This document shows, piece after piece, positions 26,754-36,532 of a stretch of DNA of 64,000 nucleotides. Made by a program: the position numbers and the translations under genes. Below the pieces are notes generated by a model that was given only the letters and a program-made list of their open reading frames with translations, was not told where the DNA came from and made no database searches. This DNA comes from Amycolatopsis nigrescens CSC17Ta-90 (GTDB lineage Bacteria > Actinomycetota > Actinomycetes > Mycobacteriales > Pseudonocardiaceae), in NCBI RefSeq assembly GCF_000384315.1, contig NZ_ARVW01000001.1, forward strand, positions 5,518,157 through 5,582,156, read 5' to 3'. Each line of letters starts with the position of its first letter. Positions within the stretch are counted from its first letter, which is position 1.

Positions 26754-27713
26754 ATGGCTGAAGTACTCGTCCTCGTCGACCATGTCGACGGCGAGGTCAA
26801 GAAGGTCACGCTGGAGCTGCTGACCGCGGCCCGCGCGCTCGGTGAGCCGTCCGCCGTGGTGGTCGGCCCGACCGGCACCGCGGCGAAGGCCAAGGAGTCG
26901 CTGGCCGCGCACGGTGCCGCGAAGGTCTACGTCGCCGAGGGCGACGAGGCCACCGGCTACCTGGTCACCCCCAAGGTCGACGTGCTCGCGTCGCTGGCTG
27001 AGAAGTCTTCTCCGGCGGCGGTGCTGGTGGCCGCTTCCGCGGAGGGCAAGGAGGTCGCCGGCAGGCTAGCCGTCCGGATCGGTTCCGGTCTGCTCTACGA
27101 CGCGGTCGCGGTGAACTCCGACGGCTCGGTGGAGCAGTCCATCTTCGGCGGTGCGTTCTCGGTCAAGGCCAAGGCCGCCAAGGGTGCGCCGGTCATCTCG
27201 ATCCGTCCCGGTGCGGTGGACGCCGAGCCCGCCGAGGGCGCGGCCGCCGAGGAGACCGTGCAGATCCCGGCCGGTGACCCGGCGAAGTCGGCCAGGATCA
27301 CCGGTGTGGAGCCGGTGACCGGTGGCGACCGGCCCGAGCTCACCGAGGCGACCATCGTCGTCTCCGGTGGCCGCGGTGTCGGCTCGGCGGACAAGTTCGA
27401 CGTGGTGGAGAAGCTGGCCGACTCGCTCGGCGCGGCCGTCGGCGCCTCGCGTGCCGCGGTGGACTCCGGCTACTACCCGGCGCAGTTCCAGGTCGGTCAG
27501 ACCGGCAAGACGGTCTCGCCGCAGCTGTACGTGGCGCTCGGCATCTCCGGTGCGATCCAGCACCGCGCCGGTATGCAGACCTCGAAGACGATCGTCGCGG
27601 TGAACAAGGACCCCGAGGCGCCGATCTTCGAGATCGCCGACTTCGGTGTGGTTGGCGACCTGTTCAACGTCGCCCCGCAGCTCACCGAAGAGGTCGCCAA
27701 GCGCAAGGGCTGA
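26754..27713 (+). CDS. etfA: electron transfer flavoprotein alpha subunit
   Basis: A 319-residue FixB/EtfA protein with the N-terminal Rossmann-like half ([17 protein letters not shown]) and the C-terminal FAD domain. The latter shows [56 protein letters not shown] and [21 protein letters not shown], the full FAD signature. It accepts electrons from beta-oxidation and other dehydrogenases together with EtfB. ATG 26754 has a strong GAGGAGG. A dispersed palindrome 9 bases after the stop probably ends the etfBA message. Confidence 0.97.
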   Translation: MAEVLVLVDHVDGEVKKVTLELLTAARALGEPSAVVVGPTGTAAKAKESLAAHGAAKVYVAEGDEATGYLVTPKVDVLASLAEKSSPAAVLVAASAEGKEVAGRLAVRIGSGLLYDAVAVNSDGSVEQSIFGGAFSVKAKAAKGAPVISIRPGAVDAEPAEGAAAEETVQIPAGDPAKSARITGVEPVTGGDRPELTEATIVVSGGRGVGSADKFDVVEKLADSLGAAVGASRAAVDSGYYPAQFQVGQTGKTVSPQLYVALGISGAIQHRAGMQTSKTIVAVNKDPEAPIFEIADFGVVGDLFNVAPQLTEEVAKRKG

Positions 27714-27721
27714 CCCATTCC

Positions 27722-27774
27722 GCAGCGAAGGCCACCTTGCCTGCATCCAACGCAGGCAAGGTGGCCTTCACTGC
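27722..27774. repeat. dispersed palindrome family A, copy 2
   Basis: Core arms 27727-27744 (GAAGGCCACCTTGCCTGC) and 27752-27769, loop ATCCAAC, with outer GCAG/CTGC pairs extending to 27722-27774 and one mismatch. It follows etfA and precedes a promoter-bearing gap before the OlsB-like gene. Likely terminator. Confidence 0.85.
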
Positions 27775-27882
27775 ATCCGGGAGTCTGAGAAGAAGCTGAG
27801 AACCCGCTATTAACGGAACGTGCACCGAGCGGACGCCGAATTGGTCTCTCAGTTGTCTCTTGGCGGCAGGTACACCTAATGC

Positions 27883-28662
27883 ATGACGCGGTCACAGCTA
27901 CTCGTCAGCACTGATCAGGCGGGTGTCGAGCTGCCGGCGGGTGCGCCCCGGTATTCCCTGCTCGTCGCCAACGACAACGACGAAGTCCTTGCCGCACAGC
28001 GGCTCCGCTACCAGGTTTTCGCCGAGGAAATGGGCGCGAAGCTCGTCTCCGCCAAGCCGGGCCTCGACGTCGACGAGTTCGACCAGTTCTGCGACCACCT
28101 GGTGGTCCGGGACGACAACAGCGGCGAAATCGTCGGCACCTACCGGATGCTGCCGCCGGATCGCGCGGCGCGGGCGGGACGGCTCTATTCGGACACCGAG
28201 TTCGAGCTGTCCGCACTGGCCGGAATTCGCGGCTCCCTGGTGGAGACCGGACGGTCCTGTGTGCACCCCGCGCACCGCGGCGGCGGGGTGGTGAGCCTGG
28301 TCTGGGCCGGAATCGCCAGGTACATGCTGCTTTCCGGGCACCGCTACCTGGCCGGCTGCGCGTCGGTGCCGCTCACCGAGGGCGGCAGCTACGCGGCGGG
28401 GGTCTGGGACGTGGTGCGCGCCAAGCACTACTCGCCGGACTCCCAACGGGTGATGCCCTTGCACCCTTGGCAATTCGAAGGCGTGGCGCGGCCGGCCAGG
28501 GCGCTGCTGCCGCCGTTGCTCAAGGGGTACGTGCGCCTCGGCGCGCGGGTGTGCGGCCCGCCGGCGCACGATCCGGACTTCGGCGTCGCGGATTTCTTCG
28601 TGCTGCTGGACCTGCAGAACATCGACGAGCGGTACCTGAAGTTCTTCCTCGGAATCCAGTGA
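27883..28662 (+). CDS. OlsB-like N-acyltransferase (GNAT, Acetyltransf_5)
   Basis: A 259-residue protein of the ornithine-lipid N-acyltransferase type. It has [59 protein letters not shown] and [11 protein letters not shown], close to the OlsB pattern. OlsB moves a 3-hydroxyacyl group from acyl carrier protein to the alpha-amino group of ornithine. The next gene encodes a PlsC-family O-acyltransferase sharing one base (TGATG), the OlsB/OlsA order needed to finish ornithine lipid. M. tuberculosis Rv3027c-Rv3026c has the same pair. Substrate is inferred, not shown. Confidence 0.82.
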   Translation: MTRSQLLVSTDQAGVELPAGAPRYSLLVANDNDEVLAAQRLRYQVFAEEMGAKLVSAKPGLDVDEFDQFCDHLVVRDDNSGEIVGTYRMLPPDRAARAGRLYSDTEFELSALAGIRGSLVETGRSCVHPAHRGGGVVSLVWAGIARYMLLSGHRYLAGCASVPLTEGGSYAAGVWDVVRAKHYSPDSQRVMPLHPWQFEGVARPARALLPPLLKGYVRLGARVCGPPAHDPDFGVADFFVLLDLQNIDERYLKFFLGIQ

Positions 28663-29576
28663 TGGCGCACCCGTGGATGCCGGTGTCGCCCTGCGGTGAC
28701 GGCTGCCTGACCCCGGACGCGCCGTCGGTGGCCTTTCCCCGGCGGGTGCTGCGGGTCGCCGCCGCGGTGAGCGTGCTGCTGGTGACGCTGGCGCTGTCGC
28801 CGGTGGTGTTCCTCACCCGCGGCGCGGCGCGGGCGTTCGCCGTGCGGCTGGTCTTCGGTGGCGTGCTGCGCGCGTTCGGGGTGCGGCTGCTGGTGCACGA
28901 TCCGGACGGGTTCGCCCGCGCCGGGGAGATCGGCCGTGGCGCGCTGGTGGTGAACAACCACATGTCCTGGCTGGACATCGTGGCGATCAACGCGGTGCGG
29001 CCGATGCGCGCGCTGGCCAAGAAGGAGGTCGGCGGCTGGCCGCTGCTCGGCGGGCTGGTCTCCCGCTCCGGCAGCCTTTTCCTGGACCGGGAAAGGCTTT
29101 CCACCCTGCCCGCGACGATCGCCGAGCTGGCCGAGGCGCTGCGGACGGGTGCGATGGTGAACGTGACCCCGGAGGGCACCACCTGGTGCGGGTTGGCGTC
29201 CGGCCGGTTCACCACGGCCACCTTCCAGGCGGCCATCGACGGCGGGGTGCCGGTGCGGCCGATCGCGCTGCGCTACCGCCTGGCGGACGGCCGCGAGACC
29301 ACCAGGGCCGCGTTCATCGGGCCGGAGTCGCTGATCGCCTCGCTGCGCCGGGTCGCCCGCCTCCGCGGCCTCGTGCTGGAAGTCTTCGTCTGCCAGGAGA
29401 TCGCGCCCGGCCGTGCCGCCGACCGCCGCGAGCTCGCCGACCTCGCCGAGTCCGCCGTGCACTCCGCGCTCGGCACCGTCCGCATCCCACCCCAGCGCCG
29501 CCGTCGCCCCGCACCCCGCCAACTCACCGACGCACCCGGCCAACTCACCGACGCGGGCGGCCAACACGCCGGGTAA
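28662..29576 (+). CDS. PlsC-family 1-acylglycerol-type O-acyltransferase, OlsA-like
   Basis: A 304-residue membrane-associated acyltransferase. A hydrophobic N-terminal helix (VSVLLVTLALSPVVFL) precedes the catalytic NNHMSWLDI (HX4D box) and the NVTPEGTTW box that binds phosphate or acyl donor. It should esterify lyso-ornithine lipid or a lysophosphatidate. ATG 28662 shares its A with the preceding stop, so translation is coupled. The last residues, QLTDAPGQLTDAGGQHAG, are encoded by a dispersed repeat (29538-29630), so this tail is probably not part of the ancestral protein. Confidence 0.88.
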   Translation: MAHPWMPVSPCGDGCLTPDAPSVAFPRRVLRVAAAVSVLLVTLALSPVVFLTRGAARAFAVRLVFGGVLRAFGVRLLVHDPDGFARAGEIGRGALVVNNHMSWLDIVAINAVRPMRALAKKEVGGWPLLGGLVSRSGSLFLDRERLSTLPATIAELAEALRTGAMVNVTPEGTTWCGLASGRFTTATFQAAIDGGVPVRPIALRYRLADGRETTRAAFIGPESLIASLRRVARLRGLVLEVFVCQEIAPGRAADRRELADLAESAVHSALGTVRIPPQRRRRPAPRQLTDAPGQLTDAGGQHAG

Positions 29577-29630
29577 GGCGTGTTTGCCGTCTGGGGCGCC
29601 GTGTTTGCTGGCTGCGGCGCCGAGTTGGCC
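29538..29630. repeat. dispersed nested-hairpin repeat family B, copy 1
   Basis: Outer arms GGCCAACTC (29538-29546) and GAGTTGGCC (29622-29630) enclose an inner hairpin GGCCAACACGCC (29559-29570) with GGCGTGTTTGCC (29577-29588), one mismatch. The plsC stop codon TAA is in the inner loop. An extra GTGTTTGC unit follows at 29601. Likely 3' end structure of the OlsB/OlsA-like message. Confidence 0.75.
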
Positions 29631-29678
29631 GTCATCGCGGGTTGACCTCCAGTGGGGTGGAGGTTGCAGGGTTCGGTC

Positions 29679-31046
29679 ATGGCATTGGGGCGGGTGGGGC
29701 GCGAGCGGCGCGAGCGGGTGTTGTGGACGCCTGAGCACCGGGTGACCACGGCCGGCGTACTGCTGGTGGTCACCCTGGTCGCGTTCGAGAACATGGGCGT
29801 GGCCACGGCGATGCCGAGCATGGTGGCCGATCTGGACGGCCAGGCGCTCTACTCCTGGCCGTTCACCGCTTTCCTGGTGGCCAGCGTGGTGGCGACGGTG
29901 CTCTCCGGCAGGCTCGGCGACCGCCGCGGGCCAGGCCCGGCGCTGCTGCTCGGGCCCGCCCTGTTCCTCAGCGGACTGTTCGTCGCCGGTTTCGCGCACA
30001 GCATGGGCGTGCTGCTGCTCGGCCGGGTGCTGCAGGGGCTTGGCTCCGGGGTGCTGCTGGTGGCCATCTCGCTGCTGATCGCGGCCACCTACACCGACCG
30101 CGAACGGCCGGTGATCTACGCCGCGAACGCGGCGGCCTGGGTGCTGCCCGCGGTGATCGGGCCATCGGTCGCCGGGGCGCTCACCGAGACGATCGGCTGG
30201 CGCTGGGTCTTCCTCGGGCTGACCCCGCTGGTGCTGCTCGGCTTCGCCCTGCTGGTGCACGTGGTCCGCGGGCTCGGCGGGTACCTGCCGGGCACCGGTG
30301 AGCAGCGCGCCGGGGTGCCGGCCGCGGTGGCCGCCGCGGCCGGGGTGGCCGCGCTGACCTGGGCGGCCCAGCATCCGTCCGTGCCCGCACTCGGCTACGG
30401 CGCCGCCGGCCTGCTCGCACTCGGTTTCGCCCTGCGCAAGCTGCTGCCGGCGGGCACGCTGACGCTGCGACCCGGCCTGCCGACGGTGGTCGCGTCACGG
30501 GCCCTGATCGGCGGCGCGTACATGGGTATGGAGGCATACCTGCCGCTCACCATGAGCACCGTGCACGGCTACAGCCCGGCCGCCGCCGGACTGCCGCTCA
30601 CCGTCACCGCGCTCGGCTGGTCCGCGGCGTCGGCGGTGCAGGGCCGCTATCCGGACTGGTCGAGGGAACGCTCGCTGCGCACCGGTTTCGTACTGGTCGC
30701 GATCGCACTGGCGATCTTCGCCTTCGTCTCCCAGCCCTGGTTCCCCGGCTGGGGCGCCTATGCCGCCTGCCTGGTCGGCGGGGCCGGGATGGGCACCGCC
30801 ATGCCGGCCATTTCGGTGCTGCTGATGCGCTTTTCGCCCGAAGCCGAGCGCGGGTTCAACACCTCGGCGATGCAGCTTGGCGACTGGGTCGGCTCGGCGC
30901 TGACGGTCGGTTTCGGCGGGGTGCTGCTCGGCCTGCTGGCCTCGGCGCAGCAGCCTTCCGCGGCGGTGGCCGTGCTGAGCGCCGTCATGGCGGCGCTGGC
31001 GCTCGTCGGGGTGCTGGCGACGAGCAGGTGGCCGTCGAAGGTGTGA
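29679..31046 (+). CDS. MFS transporter
   Basis: A 455-residue major facilitator transporter with about 12-14 membrane helices. The first half has [40 protein letters not shown] (motif A region split across loop 2-3) and [19 protein letters not shown]. The central part contains [22 protein letters not shown]. It resembles drug-proton antiporters of the DHA2/EmrB-like type, so export of a small compound is likely but the substrate is unknown. ATG 29679 lacks a clear ribosome-binding site; GTG 29694 is an alternative. It stands alone between the acyltransferases and iscS. Confidence 0.87.
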   Translation: MALGRVGRERRERVLWTPEHRVTTAGVLLVVTLVAFENMGVATAMPSMVADLDGQALYSWPFTAFLVASVVATVLSGRLGDRRGPGPALLLGPALFLSGLFVAGFAHSMGVLLLGRVLQGLGSGVLLVAISLLIAATYTDRERPVIYAANAAAWVLPAVIGPSVAGALTETIGWRWVFLGLTPLVLLGFALLVHVVRGLGGYLPGTGEQRAGVPAAVAAAAGVAALTWAAQHPSVPALGYGAAGLLALGFALRKLLPAGTLTLRPGLPTVVASRALIGGAYMGMEAYLPLTMSTVHGYSPAAAGLPLTVTALGWSAASAVQGRYPDWSRERSLRTGFVLVAIALAIFAFVSQPWFPGWGAYAACLVGGAGMGTAMPAISVLLMRFSPEAERGFNTSAMQLGDWVGSALTVGFGGVLLGLLASAQQPSAAVAVLSAVMAALALVGVLATSRWPSKV

Positions 31047-31102
31047 TCCCCGCCTCCTGGCCAGGGCGGGCTTGGCTACCGGCTGAGTGCGACTACCCTG
31101 GA

Positions 31103-32299
31103 ATGGCGATGACCTATCTCGATCACGCGGCGACCACCCCCATGTTGCCGGCGGCCATAGCGGCGATGACCGAGGCGCTGTCCACCGTGGGCAACGCCTC
31201 CTCGCTGCATTCTTCCGGCAGGCGTGCCCGGCGGGTGGTGGAGGAGGCCAGGGAAACCGTGGCCGAGGCGATCGGTGCCCGGCCCTCCGAGGTGGTCTTC
31301 ACCGGCGGTGGCACGGAGAGTGACAACCTCGCGGTCAAAGGCATTTTCTGGGCCCGCCGCGCGGAGGACCCCGCGCGCCGCCGGGTGATCGCCAGCTCGG
31401 TGGAGCACCACGCGGTGCTGGACACCGTGGAATGGCTGGCGGACCAGGCCGGCGCCGAGGTCGGCTGGCTCGAGGTGGACGAGCACGGCCGGGTGCGCCC
31501 GGAGACGCTGCGCCAGGCCATCGAAGAGAACCCGGCCGACGTCGCACTGGTCACCGTGATGTGGGCGAACAACGAGGTCGGCACGGTCAACCCGATCGAA
31601 GAGCTGGCCGGGATCTGCGCCGAGCACGGCATCCCGCTGCACACCGACGCGGTACAGGCCGTCGGCGCGGTCCCGGTGTCCTACGCCGCCAGCGGTGCCG
31701 GCGCGCTGACGCTCACCGGGCACAAGGTCGGCGGGCCATACGGGGTCGGCGCGCTGGTGCTGGGCCGCGACACCTCGTGCGTGCCGCTGCTGCACGGCGG
31801 CGGGCAGGAGCGTGACGTCCGCTCCGGCACCCTCGACGTGCCCGCCATCCACGCCTTCGCGACGGCCGTGTCGGCCAGTGTTGCCGCGCAGCCGGAGCAG
31901 GCCGGGCGCCTCGCCGCGTTGCGCGACGAACTGGTCACCGCGGTGCTGACCGAGGTGCCGGACGCGGTGCTCAACGGCGGCGGGCCGGAGATGCTGCCCG
32001 GGATCGCGCACTTCACCTTCCCCGGCTGCGCCGGGGACAGCCTGTTGATGCTGCTGGACGCCAAGGGCATCGAGTGCTCGACCGGGTCGGCCTGCACCGC
32101 CGGGGTCGCCGAGCCGAGCCACGTGCTGCTGGCGATGGGTGCGGACGCGGCGTCCGCGCGCGGGTCGCTGCGGTTCTCGCTCGGGCACACCTCGACCCGC
32201 GCCGACGTGGAGTCGCTGGCGCGGGAGATCGCCGGGGTGGTCGGCCGGGCGAGGCAGGCCGGGCTGGCCGGAATGCGCAAGCAAAAAGCGAAGGTGTGA
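31103..32299 (+). CDS. iscS: cysteine desulfurase
   Basis: A 398-residue PLP enzyme that takes sulfur from cysteine as an enzyme persulfide. It starts [14 protein letters not shown], has [26 protein letters not shown] and [10 protein letters not shown]. The PLP Lys is in [12 protein letters not shown] (about residue 208) and the catalytic Cys loop in [11 protein letters not shown] (about residue 325). ATG 31103 or 31109 may be used. mnmA begins 5 bases after the stop, so this enzyme most likely supplies sulfur for tRNA 2-thiouridine. Confidence 0.96.
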   Translation: MAMTYLDHAATTPMLPAAIAAMTEALSTVGNASSLHSSGRRARRVVEEARETVAEAIGARPSEVVFTGGGTESDNLAVKGIFWARRAEDPARRRVIASSVEHHAVLDTVEWLADQAGAEVGWLEVDEHGRVRPETLRQAIEENPADVALVTVMWANNEVGTVNPIEELAGICAEHGIPLHTDAVQAVGAVPVSYAASGAGALTLTGHKVGGPYGVGALVLGRDTSCVPLLHGGGQERDVRSGTLDVPAIHAFATAVSASVAAQPEQAGRLAALRDELVTAVLTEVPDAVLNGGGPEMLPGIAHFTFPGCAGDSLLMLLDAKGIECSTGSACTAGVAEPSHVLLAMGADAASARGSLRFSLGHTSTRADVESLAREIAGVVGRARQAGLAGMRKQKAKV

Positions 32300-32304
32300 G
32301 GGGT

Positions 32305-33393
32305 ATGCGGGTACTTGCCGCGATGAGCGGGGGAGTGGACTCGGCGGTGGCCGCCGCGCGCGCGGTGGACGCCGGGCACGAGGTGGTCGGCGTGCACCTG
32401 GCGCTGTCCGCGAAACCCGGCACCCTGCGCACCGGGTCCAGGGGCTGCTGCACCGTCGAGGACTCGCACGACGCCAGGCGCGCCGCGGACATCATGGGCA
32501 TCCCCTTCTACGTCTGGGATTTCGCCGAGCGGTTCACCGAAGAGGTGGTGGAGACCTTCGTCGGCGAGTACGCCGCCGGGCGCACCCCGAACCCGTGCGT
32601 CACCTGCAACGAGAAGATCAAGTTCGAGGCGCTGCTGGACAAGGCGATGGCGCTGGGCTTCGACGCGGTGGTCACCGGCCACTACGCACGATTGTCCGTT
32701 GTGGACGGTGTGCCGGAGCTGCGGCGCAGCGCGGACGAGGGCAAGGACCAGTCCTACGTGCTGGCTTCGCTGACCCCGGAGCAGCTGCGGCACGCGATGT
32801 TCCCGCTCGGCGGCTCGCGCAAGCCCGACGTGCGGGCCGAGGCGGAGCGGCGCGGGCTGTCCGTGGCGAACAAGCCGGACAGCCACGACATCTGCTTCAT
32901 CCCGGACGGTGACACCAAGAAGTTCCTGGAGTCCAAGCTCGGTCAGAGCCCCGGCGAGCTGGTGGACGCCGAGACCGGCGCGGTGCTCGGCAGGCACACC
33001 GGGGTGCACGGGTTCACCGTCGGCCAGCGCAAGGGCCTCGGCATCGAGGCGCCGGCGCCGGACGGTCGGCCGCGGTACGTGCTGTCGCTGGAGCCGGTGT
33101 CCGGCACCGTGAAGGTCGGCTCGGCCGCGCAGCTCGGCGTCCGCGAGATCCGGGCGGACCGGCCGATCTGGCCGTCCGAGCGGCCGTTGGACGGGCCGGT
33201 CGAGTGCACGGTCCAGGTCCGCGCGCACGGTGGTATCGCCGACGCCGTGGCCGAGGTCGACGGCGACCAGGTGCGCGTCCAGCTGCGGGAGCCGCTCAGC
33301 GGCGTGGCTCCCGGCCAGGTCGCGGTGCTCTACCGCCCGGACGCCGGCGGCGACCTCGTCCTCGGCTCCGCGAAGATCGCCGCCACCTCCTGA
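32305..33393 (+). CDS. mnmA: tRNA-specific 2-thiouridylase
   Basis: A 362-residue ATP-dependent enzyme that converts U34 of Lys, Glu and Gln tRNAs to 2-thiouridine. The PP-loop is [12 protein letters not shown] at the N-terminus. Catalytic Cys are C101 in [12 protein letters not shown] and C197 in [11 protein letters not shown], with PSPELVD-like and GQRKGLG segments in the C-terminal tRNA-binding part. ATG 32305 lies 5 bases after the iscS stop in a two-gene operon, as in mycobacteria (Rv3025c-Rv3024c). Confidence 0.97.
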   Translation: MRVLAAMSGGVDSAVAAARAVDAGHEVVGVHLALSAKPGTLRTGSRGCCTVEDSHDARRAADIMGIPFYVWDFAERFTEEVVETFVGEYAAGRTPNPCVTCNEKIKFEALLDKAMALGFDAVVTGHYARLSVVDGVPELRRSADEGKDQSYVLASLTPEQLRHAMFPLGGSRKPDVRAEAERRGLSVANKPDSHDICFIPDGDTKKFLESKLGQSPGELVDAETGAVLGRHTGVHGFTVGQRKGLGIEAPAPDGRPRYVLSLEPVSGTVKVGSAAQLGVREIRADRPIWPSERPLDGPVECTVQVRAHGGIADAVAEVDGDQVRVQLREPLSGVAPGQVAVLYRPDAGGDLVLGSAKIAATS

Positions 33394-33400
33394 AGAACCG

Positions 33401-33853
33401 CTAGAGGGTGAGCTTGAAGCCGGTGTGCGTTGGCTGGAAGCCGAGCCGCCGGTAGAAGCGGTGCGCGTCGGCGCGGGTGGCGTTGGAGGTCAGCTGCACG
33501 ATCGAGCAGCCGCGTCGCCGGGACTCCTCGATCGCCCATTTCATCAGCGTGCCGCCCAGCCCGCCGCCCCGGTACGCGGCCGCGACCCGCACCGCCTCCA
33601 GCTGCCCGCGGGCCGAGCCGCGGTGGGACAGCCCGGGAATGATGCTCAGCTGGAACGTGCCCGCCACCGTGTCTTCGTCGTCGGCGACCATCAGCAGCTG
33701 GTTCGGGTCGGTCTCGATGTCGGCGAACGCGCGCAGGTACGGGCCGAGGTCCTCGGTGGACTCCCTGGTCGCGCCGAGCTGGTCGTCCGCCAGCATCCGC
33801 ACGATCGGCTCGACATCCTCGCGGCGGGCACGTCTAATCTGGATCTCGCTCAC
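33401..33853 (-). CDS. GNAT family N-acetyltransferase
   Basis: A 150-residue single-domain acetyltransferase. EIQIRRARREDVEPIVRMLADDQLG opens the fold, and EAVRVAAAYRGGGLGGTLMKWAIEESRRRGC contains the acetyl-CoA pyrophosphate loop. LTSNATRADAHRFYRRLGFQPTHTGFKL closes it, as in small-amine or antibiotic-type acetyltransferases. GTG 33853 is chosen; GTG/ATG further upstream would run into the divergent acyl-CoA ligase promoter. The gene ends 7 bases from the mnmA stop on the opposite strand. Substrate unknown. Confidence 0.87.
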   Translation of the reverse strand: MSEIQIRRARREDVEPIVRMLADDQLGATRESTEDLGPYLRAFADIETDPNQLLMVADDEDTVAGTFQLSIIPGLSHRGSARGQLEAVRVAAAYRGGGLGGTLMKWAIEESRRRGCSIVQLTSNATRADAHRFYRRLGFQPTHTGFKLTL

Positions 33854-33884
33854 CGACGCGAGTATGCCAGCGCAGGAGGAACCG

Positions 33885-35414
33885 ATGACGCTTCTGAGGT
33901 CCAGCACCGTCGCGGACGTGGTCCGGCGCAGCGCGGCCAGGACGCCGGCGCGGGTGGCGCTCCGGTTCGCCGGGCGCCAGTGGAGCTATGCGGAACTGGA
34001 CGCGGCGGTCACCAGGGCCGCCGCGCACCTGCTCGGTCTCGGCCTCGCCAAGGGCGACCGGGTGGCCGCGTACGGCCGGAACTCCGACGCCTACCTGATC
34101 GGTTTCCTGGCCTGTGCCAGGGCGGGGCTGGTGCACGTGCCGGTCAACTACAACCTGACCGGTGACGAGCTGGCCTACCTGCTGCGGCAGTCCGGCAGCA
34201 CGGCCGCGCTGGTCGACCCCGCATTGAAGTCCAATGTGGACGCCGTGGTCGGCGGGCTGAACCTGAACCACGTGCTGCTGTTGCGGGACACCGAGGACTC
34301 GCTGCTGGCCGTCGCGTCCAGCGGCGACGTGCCGGAGCTCGACGTCGAGGTGGCCGACGAGGACCTGGTGCAGCTGCTCTACACCTCCGGCACCACCTCG
34401 CGGCCCAAGGGTGCGATGATGACCCACCGCGCGCTGCTGCACGAGTACCTGTCCTGCATCGTGGCGCTGAACCTCACCGAGCACGACGCGCCGCTGCACG
34501 TGATGCCGCTCTACCACAGCGCGCAGCTGCACGTTTTCCTGCTGCCGTGGCTGGCCGTCGGCGCCACCAACGACCTGCTGGAGGTGCCCGACCCCGGGGA
34601 GATCCTGCGCCGGATCGCCGAAGACCGGCACGGCGCCTTCTTCGCCGCGCCAACGCTCTGGGTGGCCATCGCGAACCATCCGGACTTCGGCAGTGGCGAT
34701 CTCGGCGCGCTGCGCAAGGCGTACTACGGCGCCTCCATCATGCCGGGGCCGATCCTGCGGCGGCTCGCCGAAGCCATGCCGGGACTGGGTTTCTACAACT
34801 GCTTCGGCCAGTCCGAGATCGCGCCGCTGGCCACCGTGCTCGGCCCGGACGAGCACGCCGACCGGCCGGAGTCGGCCGGCCGCGCGGCACTGTTCGTCGA
34901 GCTGCGGGTGGTCGACGAGAACGGCGACGACGTGCCGCCCGGCGAGCCGGGCGAGGTGGTCTACCGGTCGCCGCAGCTGTGCACCGGCTACTGGGACAAG
35001 CCGGAGGAGACCGCGGAGGCCTTTCGCGGCGGCTGGTTCCATTCCGGTGACCTGGTGCGGATGGACGAGGCCGGGTACCTCTACGTGGTGGACCGGATCA
35101 AGGACGTGATCAACACCGGCGGGGTGCTGGTGGCGTCCAGGGAGGTCGAGGACGCGCTGTACACCCATCCCGCGGTGGGCGAGGTGGCGGTGATCGGGCT
35201 GCCGGACGACAAGTGGATCGAAGCGATCACCGCGGTCGTGGTGTCCAAAGAGGACTACCAAGGCGAGGTCGACGAGGCGGCGTTATTGGCTCACGCCAAG
35301 GAGAAGCTGTCGCCGTTCAAGGTGCCAAAGGCGGTGCGGTTCGTGCCGGAACTGCCGCGCAACGCCTCCGGCAAGATCCTCAAACGCGAGCTGCGCGATC
35401 AGTTCAGGCCGTAG
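33885..35414 (+). CDS. fatty acyl-CoA synthetase (AMP-forming)
   Basis: A 509-residue ANL-superfamily ligase. It has the P-loop LLYTSGTTSRPKGAMMTH, the motif GFYNCFGQSE, HSGDLVRMDEAGYLYVVDRIKDVI with the hinge Asp region, and the adenylation Lys in NASGKILKRELRDQF. It activates a carboxylic acid, probably fatty, to acyl-CoA via an acyl-AMP. ATG 33885 has AGGAGG 6 bases upstream. It is divergent from a GNAT gene with only 31 bases between starts, and its 3' end overlaps the convergent MBL gene by 16 bases. Confidence 0.92.
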   Translation: MTLLRSSTVADVVRRSAARTPARVALRFAGRQWSYAELDAAVTRAAAHLLGLGLAKGDRVAAYGRNSDAYLIGFLACARAGLVHVPVNYNLTGDELAYLLRQSGSTAALVDPALKSNVDAVVGGLNLNHVLLLRDTEDSLLAVASSGDVPELDVEVADEDLVQLLYTSGTTSRPKGAMMTHRALLHEYLSCIVALNLTEHDAPLHVMPLYHSAQLHVFLLPWLAVGATNDLLEVPDPGEILRRIAEDRHGAFFAAPTLWVAIANHPDFGSGDLGALRKAYYGASIMPGPILRRLAEAMPGLGFYNCFGQSEIAPLATVLGPDEHADRPESAGRAALFVELRVVDENGDDVPPGEPGEVVYRSPQLCTGYWDKPEETAEAFRGGWFHSGDLVRMDEAGYLYVVDRIKDVINTGGVLVASREVEDALYTHPAVGEVAVIGLPDDKWIEAITAVVVSKEDYQGEVDEAALLAHAKEKLSPFKVPKAVRFVPELPRNASGKILKRELRDQFRP

Positions 35415-36439
35415 TGGCGGACGCCGCCGGAGGTGGCCGACGTCAGACTGCCCTGTGCTACCAACAGGTCGAGGTGTGCGGCGGTCTCCAGCACGGCGAG
35501 CATCTTGTTGAACGCGTCCAGCTCGTTCAGCTCGCGCCGCCGCCTCGTCCAGCCGAGCCGCCCCGCCGCCTCCAAGGCGGTGGACGCGCCGTTCGCGATG
35601 GTCTCGCCCATCGCGGTCAGCCGCTCGGCGTGGTGCGCGAGCAGCTCGTCCACCCGCTGGTGCGCGCTTTCGGTCACCGGCCCGTGCGCGGGCAGCAGCC
35701 GGCGGTCCGGCATCTCGCGGACCAGCCGCAGCGAGTCGAGGAAGTCGCCGAGCGGCAGGTCGGCCGGCACCGCCTGGAAGCCGATCGACGGGGTGATGTG
35801 CGGCAGCACGTGGTCGCCGGAGAAAAGCAGCCCGGCCGCGTCGTCGGCGAACACCAGGTGCCCGCTGGTGTGCCCCGGCGTCGGCACCACCTGGAAGTCC
35901 CGGCCCGGCAGCACCTCGCGGGTACCGCCGGTGAGCCATTCGTCCGGCGTCTCCCATTCCGCGCGGTCGCTCAGCAGGCGGTCGCCGAACAGCTCGGCCA
36001 ACTCCTTCGCCACCACGCCGGCGCCGTACTTGTGCAGCGAGAGCACCACGCCCGCCATCTCCGGCTGGTCCGGATCGGCGGATACCTTCAGCGACGGCTC
36101 CTCCGCCTGGCCGAGGGTCACGTGACAGCCGAACTCGCGGCGCAGCGTCACGGCCTGGCTGTAGTGGTCGCGGTGGATGTGGGTGATCAGGAACTCGTCG
36201 ATGTCCCCGAGCTCCGCACCGATCCCGGCAAGCCCGGCGCGCAGTCGTTCACGGGAGTCCTCCCGCGCCCAGCCCGCGTCCACCAGCACCAGCCGGGTAC
36301 CGTCGGTGACCGCGTAGACGTTGACCGACTTCAGCCCGTCGTTGGGCAGCGGCAGCGGTATCCGGTACACGCCGGGCGCCACGGTGTAGATCCCGGGCTC
36401 GGTCCAGTCGCGGGTGCTGTCGTCCTTGAGCGGCTCCAC
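35399..36439 (-). CDS. MBL-fold metallohydrolase
   Basis: A 346-residue metallo-beta-lactamase-fold hydrolase. The metal motif is ITHIHRDHYSQ (HxHxDH); further ligands are in PTPGHTSGHLVF and FSGDHVLPH, and PAHGPV provides the last His. A C-terminal winged-helix-like segment (RRRELNELDAFNKMLAVLETAAHL) is typical of the LACTB2/glyoxalase-II-like branch that acts on thioesters or small esters. Start GTG 36439. It lies beside an acyl-CoA ligase and a TetR regulator, so a thioesterase-like role is possible but inferred. Confidence 0.85.
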   Translation of the reverse strand: MEPLKDDSTRDWTEPGIYTVAPGVYRIPLPLPNDGLKSVNVYAVTDGTRLVLVDAGWAREDSRERLRAGLAGIGAELGDIDEFLITHIHRDHYSQAVTLRREFGCHVTLGQAEEPSLKVSADPDQPEMAGVVLSLHKYGAGVVAKELAELFGDRLLSDRAEWETPDEWLTGGTREVLPGRDFQVVPTPGHTSGHLVFADDAAGLLFSGDHVLPHITPSIGFQAVPADLPLGDFLDSLRLVREMPDRRLLPAHGPVTESAHQRVDELLAHHAERLTAMGETIANGASTALEAAGRLGWTRRRRELNELDAFNKMLAVLETAAHLDLLVAQGSLTSATSGGVRHYGLN

Positions 36440-36509
36440 CCTCCCACCTTGAGCCGCCCCGGATGGACTGTCTACAGCACTGTGCTGAGACGCACGTCAC
36501 TTGTCGAAA

Positions 36510-36519
36510 GGTCCGGACC
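36510..36519. promoter_or_regulatory. palindrome GGTCCGGACC upstream of tetR
   Basis: A perfect 10-bp palindrome is followed by GTACTGTAC, just before the TetR ATG at 36533. It lies in the 93-base divergent gap between MBL and TetR genes, so it is a candidate autoregulatory operator acting on both. Confidence 0.4.
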
Positions 36520-36532
36520 GTACTGTACGAAC

